In this document: in pieces, positions 26,925-35,520 of the stretch
How the letters are laid out: each line of letters opens with the position of its first letter
Numbering within the stretch: position 1 is the stretch's first letter
NCBI GenBank assembly: GCA_002835675.1
Contig: PIZR01000010.1
Span: forward strand, 1 to 64,000
Direction: 5' to 3'
DNA from: Bacillus sp. BA3
GTDB taxonomy: Bacteria; Bacillota; Bacilli; Bacillales; DSM-1321
Length of the DNA stretch: 64,000 bases
Notes under the pieces: model-generated
Seen by the model: only the letters and a program-made list of their open reading frames with translations
The model's database searches: none
What the model was told of the DNA's origin: nothing
Program-made: the position numbers and the translations under genes

Positions 26925-27556
26925 ACATTTTAGTCATTGATGATGATGCATCAATTCAATATATGCTAAGTGAAATTTGTGAATTTGCCGGCTGGAATGT
27001 AGATACGGCTAACAACGGAAAAGAAGGGTTAAATGTGTTTGCAGAAAAAGGAGCAGATGTTGTTTTAGTTGATTATCATATGCCGGAAATGGACGGAATA
27101 AAAACAGTGGGTGAGCTTCGTAAACTTAATGCTGATGTTCCGATTCTTGTATTAACAGTCGATGAACGACAGGAAATTGCTGATCGCTTTCTTGAAGCAG
27201 GCGCAACGGATTTTGCGTTAAAGCCTGTAAAAGCGCCTGATTTGTTTTCAAGAATTCAACTGCATGCTCGCCTTGCAAAATTAACTCAATCAGCTCCGCA
27301 GCAAAAGTCCAGTGAAGAAAAGGATGTATTTGTAACAAAGGGAATTAGTAAGAAAACACTTTGTCACGTTAGTGGTTTTCTGAATTCTAATCGTGAACCC
27401 TTTTCTGTTGATACAATTTCTAAAGAAGTTGGTTTGGCTTATCCGACCGTCTATCGCTATATTATGCATTTACTTGATGAAGGAAAAGTGGAAACTATTG
27501 TGAGTTATCAAAAAATAGGAAGACCGAAAAATTTATATCAATGGATTGTTGACTAA
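26921..27556 (+). CDS. Response regulator, CitB/DctR-like output domain
   Basis: A 211-residue protein. The receiver has the acidic pair DDD near residue 8, the phospho-acceptor Asp in VLVDYHMPEMDG near 51, Thr in LTVD and the Lys in LKPVKAP. The C-terminal winged-helix-like region (about 140-205) contains ISKEVGLAYPTVYRYIMHLLDEG and KIGRPKNLYQW, resembling the CitT/DctR/MalR output domain. It pairs with the kinase upstream. Targets are unknown; the peptide transporter gene 700 bases downstream is one candidate. Confidence 0.87.
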   Translation: MNILVIDDDASIQYMLSEICEFAGWNVDTANNGKEGLNVFAEKGADVVLVDYHMPEMDGIKTVGELRKLNADVPILVLTVDERQEIADRFLEAGATDFALKPVKAPDLFSRIQLHARLAKLTQSAPQQKSSEEKDVFVTKGISKKTLCHVSGFLNSNREPFSVDTISKEVGLAYPTVYRYIMHLLDEGKVETIVSYQKIGRPKNLYQWIVD

Positions 27557-27583
27557 AAAACTGCCTTAATACAAGGCAGTTTG
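27556..27583 (+). terminator. Terminator after the two-component system
   Basis: AAACTGCCTT / AAGGCAGTTT follows the stop codon within two bases. A second, nearly identical hairpin lies at 27824. Confidence 0.8.
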
Positions 27584-27595
27584 AGTTTGTAAACA

Positions 27596-27753
27596 AAAGG
27601 GGTTCATCTGAATTTTTAAACAAAGTTGATTGGTACGGAAGCTACGAGACTCCTGCGGGAAAAGCGCTCCCAAGGGAGACCCCACAGGCGCCAAGAGCGC
27701 CGAGGAGGCTCTCGGACCGCCCGCGGAAAGCGAGTGCCTGGAGAGAAATCAAC
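27596..27753. repeat. GC-rich structured intergenic repeat with GTTGATT/AATCAAC ends
   Basis: The core 27625-27753 begins GTTGATT and ends AATCAAC and contains nested complementary segments (CTCCTGCGGG, GGCGCC, CCGCCCGCGG). Its composition is far more GC-rich than its surroundings. The type is familiar as a repeated, non-coding element in Bacillus-group genomes (from memory). A shortened copy with the same upstream flank lies at 38457-38548. Confidence 0.7.
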
Positions 27754-27823
27754 GTTCATATTTTAAACTCCCTCAAAAATAATGTAGGTAATCTTAATTA
27801 AAATCGAGTTTGTCAACAGTCTG

Positions 27824-27853
27824 AAACTGCCTTAAAACAAGGCAGTTTTTTTT
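27824..27853 (+). terminator. Second copy of the AAACTGCCTT hairpin with T run
   Basis: AAACTGCCTT / AAGGCAGTTT with eight T. Together with the copy at 27556 and the shared GAGTTTGT..AAC segments (27583 and 27806), it frames the GC-rich repeat, as if the terminator region was duplicated when the repeat entered. Confidence 0.75.
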
Positions 27854-28086
27854 ATAATGGGGGTCTCCGTTGCTGCACAGGGCCGCTAATGCAGTAGGAC
27901 TTTTTTTCTTTTTTTTCTGTATTTTTATATTTTCTGATAATATAAAATTATTTTACAACACTAAATATTCTTTGAAATTCAAATGTCTTCATTGAATGTC
28001 TTCGAGTAAAATGAATGAATTTATTAGTTAATGTTCATGTAGATTTTGCTATCTGATTTCTTTTGCACCAGAGTCAAGTTTAGAAA

Positions 28087-28100
28087 TGTAAACGCTTACT
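28087..28100 (+). promoter_or_regulatory. cre (CcpA) site upstream of the peptide transporter gene
   Basis: TGTAAACGCTTACT fits the cre consensus TGWAARCGYTWNCW at every position, about 160 bases before the transporter ATG. A short frame at 28102-28182 encodes a hydrophobic fragment ending in a stop, perhaps the tail of a lost gene. Confidence 0.7.
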
Positions 28101-28258
28101 GATGGTGGGTTGGATGGCATGCGTCGGCATCATCGTATTAGGCGTAGGTGGAACGAAATCAATAATTTATATATTAAAATAAAAACCATGCAATTATTTT
28201 GTGAAAGTAACGATTGGTGTATGGTTTAATATTTAACCATATTTAGGGGGACTTTATT

Positions 28259-29590
28259 ATGCAAGCACTTTTAAAAGATGATGTTCAGCAGCCAAACCAG
28301 TCCAGGAAAAAGCATCCTCCAGGACTGTATATGCTGTTCGCGACTGAGGCATGGGAGCGCTTCAGCTATTACGGAATGAGAGCAATTCTTGTTCTTTACT
28401 TAACAGCAACTGTTGTAAATGGCGGGCTTGGGGTCGACAAATCTACGGCTATGGGCATATACGGATTCTTTACTGGTGCCGTTTATATTACGCCAATGAT
28501 TGGCGGATACTTGACTGACCGTTTCATAGGCAGAAGATTGGCAATCACGATTGGCGGTATTTTAATGGCGCTTGGTAACTTTTCGCTATTCTCAAGTCAG
28601 AGTTTGACAGCGCTTTACATTGGTCTTGGTTTATTGATTATCGGTAATGGTTTCTTCAAGCCAAACATCTCGACAATTGTTGGTGATCTTTATGAAGACA
28701 ACGATCCGCGTCGTGATGGAGCTTTCACCATCTTCTATATGGGTATTAATGTTGGGGCTTTCTTCGCACCATTAGTAGTTGGCCTGATGAGCTATAAATA
28801 TGGGTTCTTGACAGCAGCAATTGGCATGATTGTAGGGCAGTTAGTTTTCAACTTATTAGGAAATCGCTATTTAGGCGATATCGGTAAAGAACCTACTGGC
28901 AAACCGGAAGTTACAGCTGGTCAAAAGTCAGCTGCACCGTTAACGAAAAGAGAACAAAAACGTACAGCGGCTATCGTTATTTTGGCAGTATTCGTTATTG
29001 CGTTCTGGGCCGCTTTCGAGCAGGCAGGAAGTTCATTGACATTGTATGCTAATGACCAAATTGATCGGAATGTATTTGGTTTTGAGGTTCCAACTGCCTG
29101 GTTCCAATCATTGAACCCATTATTCATCGTGATTTTAGCGCCAATTATGTCTGCATTATGGTACAAGCTTGGCAGCTCAAAACGAGGTGACTTAAAAACC
29201 CCAACGAAGATGGCTCTTGGTTTAGTCACTGTTGGTTTAGGTTTCTTAGTACTGCTTCCTGCTGTTATGTATACAGGAAATGATACAGCGCTGAAAGTAA
29301 ACATCCTGTTTATGATTGTAACGTATTTCCTTCATACATTAGCCGAATTAATGATTTCACCAGTTGGTTTATCAATGGTAAGTAAAATTGCTCCAATCAA
29401 GCTTGCCTCTCTTCTAATGGGAGTATGGCTGGCAAGCTCCGCGGTAGCTAATATGGTAGCCGGACAATTAGCTGCATATACGCAGTCTTTAGGTTACCTG
29501 GAAATCTTCAGTGTAATTGGTTTTGTAACAATTGGCTTAGGTATTGTTTTATTGCTTCTTTCGAAGCCAGTAGCAAAGCTGATGAAATAA
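28259..29590 (+). CDS. dtpT: Di-/tripeptide:proton symporter, POT (DtpT) family
   Basis: A 443-residue MFS protein of the POT/PTR2 family. The signature EAWERFSYYGMRAILVLYL near residue 32 contains the ExxER proton motif. GGYLTDRFIGRR near 83 and FKPNISTIVGDLYEDNDPRRDGAFTIFYMGINVG near 140 are PTR2 motifs. About twelve to fourteen membrane segments are expected. It imports short peptides using the proton gradient. The gene stands alone between a cre site and its own terminator. Confidence 0.92.
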   Translation: MQALLKDDVQQPNQSRKKHPPGLYMLFATEAWERFSYYGMRAILVLYLTATVVNGGLGVDKSTAMGIYGFFTGAVYITPMIGGYLTDRFIGRRLAITIGGILMALGNFSLFSSQSLTALYIGLGLLIIGNGFFKPNISTIVGDLYEDNDPRRDGAFTIFYMGINVGAFFAPLVVGLMSYKYGFLTAAIGMIVGQLVFNLLGNRYLGDIGKEPTGKPEVTAGQKSAAPLTKREQKRTAAIVILAVFVIAFWAAFEQAGSSLTLYANDQIDRNVFGFEVPTAWFQSLNPLFIVILAPIMSALWYKLGSSKRGDLKTPTKMALGLVTVGLGFLVLLPAVMYTGNDTALKVNILFMIVTYFLHTLAELMISPVGLSMVSKIAPIKLASLLMGVWLASSAVANMVAGQLAAYTQSLGYLEIFSVIGFVTIGLGIVLLLLSKPVAKLMK

Positions 29591-29601
29591 TGAAAAAATG
29601 A

Positions 29602-29648
29602 GCTGACCCAAAAGGCATATAATGTGCCATTTGGGTCGAGCTTTTTTT
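29602..29648 (+). terminator. Terminator of the peptide transporter gene
   Basis: GACCCAAA / TTTGGGTC stem with a nested GGCAT/GTGCC loop and seven T. The rest of 29649-29928 shows no gene. Confidence 0.85.
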
Positions 29649-29928
29649 AGTGTGAAAAAATAATAGAATCGGTCCAAACTGGTGTAAAGGAACGATTCTC
29701 TGAAGTTTTATTTCTTTTTGCTTAATCTTATTGTGTTTCAGCATTTTCACGAGTCTTTCATCAATTTGAATGGTATGGAAAGCTAATGTAAGTAAACAAA
29801 TCAGAAGAAAGGAAAAGGAAATCTTATCGCTATCCCTAACGACTTCTGGATAGGCTATACTTATCTAGACAGAAAATTTAAGGTCAGGTAGACTACAGAT
29901 ACAACTAGTTATAGAAAAGAGGTCCGAT

Positions 29929-30636
29929 ATGCGACGCGATATACAACTGAATGAACGAGCTTTCTCTTCCAAGGAAGTGGCAGAAGAAGTGGGGATTGCA
30001 ACTCCCACTGTTCGAAAATATGGTCAAATCTTAGAGCGGAATGGATATGAGTTTTTGAAAGATGGAGATCGACGTATCTTTGTTAAATCTGACATCGGAG
30101 CGCTTATAGCGCTACGCGATACGGACAAGCCCCTAGACGATACAGCTAAAGACCTTGTATATCAACAAAAAGAAAGATTAGAAGGATCCAATGAAACACA
30201 GATAGCGATACCCGATACATATGAAAATTCACCCCACGACCCCAATCAATTAAACGAGGTCTTAATGTTTTTAGTCAATGAACTGGCAGCCACACGTGAA
30301 ATGAATGTCCAACTGACAAACGATATGTCACAGCTTAAAACAAAGGTTTCCCGGCTCCAGCAAGATCATCATGTTATAAGTTCTAGTATTGGAAATTCAG
30401 CGCAAAGAACTAATTCTAAAATTGAACAATTAACAGAACAACAAAATACTCATTACGAAACATTGCTGGAACAAGAAAAACAAAAAAGTGAACTCTTACA
30501 AAAAGAAATACAAAATATGCGGGACGAACAGAAAAAAGAATGGAGTTCACAAAATGAATTTAATAAACGTTTAGAAGAGACTATACAAAAACGTTCCGAA
30601 AAATGGCGGGCGCTTTTCTCCATATTCAGAAAATAA
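29929..30636 (+). CDS. MerR-like HTH, coiled-coil protein (DUF3967-like)
   Basis: A 235-residue protein. The N-terminal MerR-type helix-turn-helix (residues 10-65) includes FSSKEVAEEVGIATPTVRKY and a wing with GDRRIF. A long coiled coil follows (about 105-220), then a short basic end. The layout resembles RacA-like and DUF3967 proteins common on Bacillus plasmids and islands, which bind DNA and may act in segregation. GAGGTCC precedes ATG. Two decayed copies follow directly. The function is not proven. Confidence 0.7.
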   Translation: MRRDIQLNERAFSSKEVAEEVGIATPTVRKYGQILERNGYEFLKDGDRRIFVKSDIGALIALRDTDKPLDDTAKDLVYQQKERLEGSNETQIAIPDTYENSPHDPNQLNEVLMFLVNELAATREMNVQLTNDMSQLKTKVSRLQQDHHVISSSIGNSAQRTNSKIEQLTEQQNTHYETLLEQEKQKSELLQKEIQNMRDEQKKEWSSQNEFNKRLEETIQKRSEKWRALFSIFRK

Positions 30637-30844
30637 GGTGACTGTTAAGGTTTTTTGCCTAGCTGTGTATTGATTTGTTATTGATGATGAAACATTTAAA
30701 ATATTTTTTAAATAAATAATGATGGATAAAAGCATAGAGATGCGAATCCTAAAAATTCATAGTGTAATATATGATTCGCGTAGCTGAAAAATAGAATTAA
30801 GAAAGAATCTTTCAACTTTACAGGATTTGGCACCTGTTATGTAA

Positions 30845-31048
30845 ATGCTCGGCGATACCAATGTAGCGGACGTTCTACCAAAGGCTCAATTGAAATTCAT
30901 TGGGGATTTGTTTAAGCGATATGCATCTAAAACAAAATACACCTTGCATTCAAAAACAGGAGTCATCCTTACTAGAGGTGCTCCAGACAGGGATAGATCG
31001 GCTTTTTTTGTGTGTTTCGTATCGCTGGGCGATATAACTTGCAAATAA
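30845..31048 (+). pseudogene. Degenerate ORF between the DUF3967-like copies
   Basis: A 67-codon frame (MLGDTNVADVLPKAQLKF...) without a ribosome binding site. Its 3' part (TTTGTGTGTTTCGTATCGCT) recurs at 31552-31571 before the third copy, so it is probably the linker of the repeated unit and not a gene. Confidence 0.35.
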
Positions 31049-31088
31049 ATTCGAACCTTTAGGTTTAATAGAAAAGCGGCGTTTGATA

Positions 31089-31513
31089 TGCAAACATGAT
31101 ATACATCCGAATGAACGAGTATTCTTTTCTAAGGAAGTGGAAGAAGAAGAGGGGATGCACACCCACTGTTCAAAAGTATGGTCAAAACTTAGAACGAAAC
31201 GGATATGAGGTTTTAAGATGGTGGTTGCCTATCTTTATTCAATCTGACATTGAAGCGCACATAGCGTTACGCGATACGGATAAGTCCCTAGAGGGTACAG
31301 CTAAAGGCCTGTGTATCTACAAAAAGATAGATTAGAAGGAACCAATGAAACAGAGATAGCGATACCCGATATATATGACAACTTAACCCATAATTCCAAA
31401 CAAATAAATGAGATTTACCAATGAACTCGCAGCTACGCTTGAAATGAACGTCCACTGACAAACGATATGTCACAGCTTAAACCAACGGTTTCCCAGCTCC
31501 AGCAAGATCTATG
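31089..31513 (+). pseudogene. Second, broken copy of the DUF3967-like gene
   Basis: The sequence parallels the intact gene: an ATG context GATATGC, then SFLRKWKKK out of frame, TPTVQKYGQNLERNGYE, a wing, ALRDTDKSLEGTAK, and NDMSQLKPTVSQLQQD near 31465-31505. Several frameshifts and missing bases destroy the frame. The coiled-coil tail is lost. Confidence 0.85.
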
Positions 31514-31635
31514 TCCTCAATAGTGTTCCTCAAGAAAGGGGCCTATCTGTTCTTTTGTGTGTTTCGTATCGCTGGGCGATATAACATGAAAATAAATCCA
31601 AGGAACCTTCATCTTTAATAGAAAGGAAGGTCCGA

Positions 31636-32100
31636 TATGCGACAGTATATACATCCGAATGAATGAGGATCCTCTTTCAAGGAAGTGGCAAAGAAGTGGA
31701 GATGCAAAATCAATGTTCGTAAGTATGTTTAAAACTTAGAGCGAAATGGATATCGATTGTTAAAATATGTAAATGCACATTCCTTCGTTCAATCCGACAT
31801 CGAAACGCTTAAGTGTTACGCGATACGGGCAGCCCCCTAAACGATATAGCTAAAGACCCTTGTATCAAGAAAAAGTAAGATGAGAAGGAACCAATAAAAC
31901 AGAGATAGCGATACCCGATACATATGACAATTTAACCCATGCTCTCATTCAATTAAAAGAGAGCTTAATCTTTTAACCAATGAACTCACAGCTACATGTG
32001 AAATGAACATCTAACTGACAAACGATATGTCACAGCTTAAAACTGAACAACAAAAAATCCATTACGAAGCATTACTTCAATAAGAAAAGGATTCATTACC
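31636..32100 (+). pseudogene. Third, more decayed copy of the DUF3967-like gene
   Basis: It starts ATGCGACAGTATATACATCC after GAAGGTCC, like the intact gene's start region. Recognisable pieces in different frames are CAAGGAAGTGGCAAAGAAGT, the KYV.N wing region, a segment matching ALRDTD...DDTAKD, and AACGATATGTCACAGCTTAA near 32020. Many shifts and stops make it older than the second copy. Confidence 0.8.
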
Positions 32101-32410
32101 TTTATTTTAGTCTCCTTTACGATATTCAGGTGTTAATTTCTGTTAATAACTATTTAAACCTAAGGCAATCAAATCAAAAGTAGAAATTCCTTTGTTCCAA
32201 CTATTCGCAATCACTATTTTCAAATTTCAACAATTTCCCGAGAAATATCTACAAATTCTGAGTAGATATCGACAAAATAATACTCCTTATCGGCCTTTTG
32301 CAAAAAGCTTGTTTTAGCAATAATTACTGCATTTAGCTTCTATATTATTTAGCCTTATCAAGAGACAGGCCTCTAGAGTATAAGAAGTTTTCTTTCCTGC
32401 TCCTTTGAAT

Positions 32411-32467
32411 TACAAACAACAAAGCAGTGATCCCAAATTTTCGGGATGCACTGCTTTGTTGTTTGTA
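32411..32467. repeat. Long near-perfect inverted repeat
   Basis: TACAAACAACAAAGCAGTG and its complement are separated by a short TCGGGAT-type inner stem and loop, giving an almost uninterrupted ~24-bp hairpin. No T run follows, so a simple terminator is unlikely. It lies in decayed DNA between the DUF3967-like copies and an MFS remnant. Confidence 0.75.
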
Positions 32468-32489
32468 GATATTCTACGCATTCATAATT

Positions 32490-32695
32490 AGCTCGATAAC
32501 TTCTTACCATGCCGTAAATCAACATCAGCAAAATCCTGCTCCCTTTCGATTTTACCAACCAAGAAAATGTAGGACAGTGCTCCTGCGAAGGTTATACAAG
32601 CAATAGGGTAAGTGCAGGAGCAAAATTACCGACCTGGGCCAGGAAGCCAATCACAATCGGAATAATAATTGATGCAGTACCACCTACATTTCAGT
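32490..32695 (-). pseudogene. C-terminal remnant of an MFS transporter (anion:cation symporter type)
   Basis: The minus-strand pieces GGTASIIIPIVIGFLAQVGNF, APALTLL and TFAGALSYIFLVGKIERE, separated by one frame break, match the last two membrane segments of ACS-family sugar-acid transporters such as GarP/ExuT types. Everything upstream is missing. Its nearness to the gluconate operon may be chance. Confidence 0.55.
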
Positions 32696-32713
32696 ACTAA
32701 AGAAATATACAGG

Positions 32714-32941
32714 GGTGAATGAGGGACAACCTACGATAGTACTGAAGGCAGCTAAATCGCCGCGAGTAGCGACCTGTGCTCGCTCGAACATCACAACAAG
32801 ACCTAGAAGCAAGTCAAAGAGAACAAGGCAAGGCCGAAGAAAAACGCAAGCAGGTTTATCAGTGATAGCTTTTTTTATAGGTGAATGAGGGCTATCTGGA
32901 AGGCAGCTAGATCCCCGCGAGTAGCAACCTATACTAGCCGA
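32714..32941. repeat. Two imperfect direct copies of a ~65-bp unit
   Basis: GGTGAATGAGGG..., GAAGGCAGCTA, CCGCGAGTAGC and ACCT occur in the same order at 32714-32773 and 32880-32931. The unit is GC-richer than its surroundings and has no convincing frame. The stretch 32690-33160 otherwise shows nothing I can name. Confidence 0.6.
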
Positions 32942-33161
32942 CCAGTAACGTGCAATCTCTAATAGGGTACTAACCTCATCAACGGGCAAAGTCTGCCCAA
33001 AATGACGTTGGATTCAATCATAAGTTGTTCAGAGTAGCTGCTTAATCCCTTGATTAACAGATATTACCACCATGTGGTTCGTCATTATTTTTGCCCCAGA
33101 ACCTTCTAAACTCCCAATAAACTTGACTATATTAACGAGAATCCAATTGAATTTAAAAAAC

Positions 33162-33205
33162 TTGCATTACTAATTATTTTAAGATTATAATACTTGTATA
33201 CAAGT
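33162..33205 (+). promoter_or_regulatory. gnt promoter with GntR operator
   Basis: The -35 TTGCAT (33162-33167) and -10 TATAAT (33186-33191) are separated by 18 bases. The perfect palindrome ACTTGTATACAAGT (33192-33205) begins directly after the -10 and covers the start site. The B. subtilis gnt operator has the same core, so gluconate-relieved repression by GntR is expected. Confidence 0.9.
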
Positions 33206-33233
33206 GTACTTGAACTCTAATAGAGGTGAATAT

Positions 33234-33965
33234 ATGGCTGAATCAAAGGAATTTCTTTATCCTGTAAAATGGCTTTCAAAAGCTTCAGCTGGTGATCGTG
33301 TTACATCCGAGCTTAGAATGCGTATTATTTCGGGGATGATTGAAAGCGGTGCCATCCTATCTGAAAATAAATTAGCTGCTGATTTTGGTGTAAGCCGCTC
33401 ACCAGTTCGTGAAGCGTTAAAAATACTGGCCTCTGAAAATATCATCCGATTAGAAAGAATGGGTGCGGTTGTCATTGGTTTAACAGAAAAAAAGTATTCA
33501 GAAATTTATGATGTACGTATACTCATCGAAACGTTTGTATTTGAACGTTTAGTAAGGATGAACACGAATGAATTGGTAATGGAACTTAGTAAAATATTGG
33601 AAATGATGAAAGTGTCCATAAAATACCTTGATGCGGATGAGTTTTCCTATCAGGATGTTCTGTTCCACGAAACGATCATTCGATCCATCGATCATTCCTA
33701 CATCCTGATGATCTGGGATAATTTAAAACCTGTGATGGAAAGTTTGATTCTTCTATCCATGCGCAGTCGTTTTAAAGAAAAGTATGAAGACTTTACACGG
33801 ATCATAAATAATCATCAACTTTATATTGATGCGATCAAAACAAAAGATCGAGACATCATGATTAAGTCGTTACATGAAAACTTTGATGATGTTCAAGAGA
33901 AAGTTGAAGACTTATGGATGGCCCAACAGATGCTTTCAAAAGGAGTCGAACAAGAAAATGACTAG
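33234..33965 (+). CDS. gntR: Gluconate operon repressor GntR
   Basis: A 243-residue GntR/FadR-type regulator. The winged helix (residues ~20-85) includes ENKLAADFGVSRSPVREALKILASENIIRLE. The FCD effector domain (about 100-225) has helical metal-site residues such as DVLFHETIIRSIDHS. AGAGGTGA precedes ATG 33234; the upstream open frame is ignored because it runs through the operator. It autoregulates the operon through the palindrome at 33192. Its last codons overlap gntK. Confidence 0.93.
   Translation: MAESKEFLYPVKWLSKASAGDRVTSELRMRIISGMIESGAILSENKLAADFGVSRSPVREALKILASENIIRLERMGAVVIGLTEKKYSEIYDVRILIETFVFERLVRMNTNELVMELSKILEMMKVSIKYLDADEFSYQDVLFHETIIRSIDHSYILMIWDNLKPVMESLILLSMRSRFKEKYEDFTRIINNHQLYIDAIKTKDRDIMIKSLHENFDDVQEKVEDLWMAQQMLSKGVEQEND
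33341..33354 (+). promoter_or_regulatory. Intragenic cre site in gntR
   Basis: TGAAAGCGGTGCCA lies inside the gntR coding region about 150 bases after the promoter. From memory, B. subtilis gntR carries TGAAAGCGGTACCA at the same place, and it mediates CcpA repression by blocking elongation. One base differs. Confidence 0.75.
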
Positions 33966-35502
33966 CTATATGTTAGGTGTAGACATCGGTACAACAAGTA
34001 CAAAAGCTGTACTATTCACGAAAAAAGGCGATGTCATCCAGCAAGAGAATATTGGCTATCCTCTTTACACACCGGATATGACAACGGCGGAACAAGACCC
34101 TGAGGAGATTTTCCAGGCTGTTCTGAAAGCCTTTTCAAATATAACGAAGCAGCATCCAGATAAAAAACCAACATTCATTTCATTTAGCAGTGCGATGCAT
34201 AGTGTTATAGCTATGGATGAAAATGACCAGCCGCTAACCGCATGCATCACTTGGGCAGATAATCGCAGTGAAGCTTGGGCCCATAAAATAAAGGATGAAT
34301 TAGATGGGCATGAAGTTTACAAACGAACAGGAACACCGATTCACCCGATGTCGCCATTATCCAAGATCACCTGGATCGTGAATGATCGCCCGGAGATCGC
34401 AACCAATGTTAAAAAATATATCGGGATTAAAGAATATATCTTTAAAAAGTTCTTTGATCAATATGTGGTCGATTATTCCCTTGCTTCATCGATGGGCATG
34501 TTGAATCTCAAAAATTTGGATTGGGATGAGGAAGCCCTAAGAATTGCTGGAATAACGCGTGATCAATTATCTGAACTCGTACCAACAACAAAAATCTTTA
34601 ACAACTGTGACCCGGATTTAGCCAAACAGATCGGGATTGATCCAGAAACCTCTTTTGTCATTGGGGCAAGTGATGGTGTCCTTTCAAATCTAGGTGTAAA
34701 CGCTATCCGTAAAGGTGAAATCGCTGTCACGATTGGGACGAGCGGTGCGATTCGGACGATTATTGACGAGCCGAAAACAGACGAAAAAGGAAGAATCTTT
34801 TGCTATGCCTTAACGGAAAAGCATTGGGTGATTGGCGGGCCGGTAAACAATGGCGGGATGGTCCTTCGCTGGATTCGCGATGAATTTGCTTCTTCTGAGG
34901 TGGAAACGGCTAAAAGACTCGGAATCGACGCTTATGAAGTTTTGACCAAGATTGCCGAACGCGTAAGACCAGGCGCTGATGGATTGTTATTCCATCCATA
35001 TCTTGCAGGTGAACGTGCACCATTATGGAATCCGGACGTACGGGGTTCATTTTTCGGATTAACACTGTCGCATAAGAAAGAACATATGATTCGAGCGGCT
35101 CTAGAGGGAGTCATTTACAATTTATACACAGTATTTTTAGCCTTAACCGAATGCATGGACGGTCCCGTGACCCGAATTCAAGCTACGGGAGGCTTCGCAA
35201 GGTCGGCGGTTTGGCGGCAAATGATGTCCGATATCTTCGAATCGGAAGTCGTGGTACCAGAAAGCTACGAAAGTTCATGCCTTGGTGCTTGTATATTAGG
35301 GTTATATGCCGCTGGGGAAATTGATTCCTTCGAAGTAGTTTCTGAAATGATAGGCAATACCCACAAGCACACACCGATAGCCGATTCTGTAAAAGAATAT
35401 AGGCAGCTGCTGCCGATTTTCATTAACCTATCAAGGGTATTGGAAAACGAGTATACACAGATTGCGGATTATCAAAGAAACTTAATAAATGCTGCAAAGT
35501 AA
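33958..35502 (+). CDS. gntK: Gluconokinase GntK (FGGY family)
   Basis: A 514-residue FGGY carbohydrate kinase making 6-phosphogluconate from gluconate and ATP. The N-terminal phosphate motif is YMLGVDIGTTSTKAVLF. The FGGY C-terminal signature region is VTRIQATGGFARSAVWRQMMSDIFESEV near residue 400. ATG 33958 overlaps gntR by eight bases with AAGGAG upstream. The length matches B. subtilis GntK (513). Confidence 0.95.
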   Translation: MTSYMLGVDIGTTSTKAVLFTKKGDVIQQENIGYPLYTPDMTTAEQDPEEIFQAVLKAFSNITKQHPDKKPTFISFSSAMHSVIAMDENDQPLTACITWADNRSEAWAHKIKDELDGHEVYKRTGTPIHPMSPLSKITWIVNDRPEIATNVKKYIGIKEYIFKKFFDQYVVDYSLASSMGMLNLKNLDWDEEALRIAGITRDQLSELVPTTKIFNNCDPDLAKQIGIDPETSFVIGASDGVLSNLGVNAIRKGEIAVTIGTSGAIRTIIDEPKTDEKGRIFCYALTEKHWVIGGPVNNGGMVLRWIRDEFASSEVETAKRLGIDAYEVLTKIAERVRPGADGLLFHPYLAGERAPLWNPDVRGSFFGLTLSHKKEHMIRAALEGVIYNLYTVFLALTECMDGPVTRIQATGGFARSAVWRQMMSDIFESEVVVPESYESSCLGACILGLYAAGEIDSFEVVSEMIGNTHKHTPIADSVKEYRQLLPIFINLSRVLENEYTQIADYQRNLINAAK

Positions 35503-35520
35503 AGACATGGGGGGATTACA

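Noticed and set aside
27596..27753. Riboswitch
   Set aside because: It follows genes rather than leading one, has mirrored ends and a second copy elsewhere, which suits a repeat element better.
29929..32100. CRISPR array
   Set aside because: The repeats are gene-sized and imperfect; no short regular repeat-spacer pattern or cas gene is seen anywhere in the window.
32684..32989. 101-codon minus frame
   Set aside because: It spans the two direct-repeat units and shows no binding site or recognisable domain.
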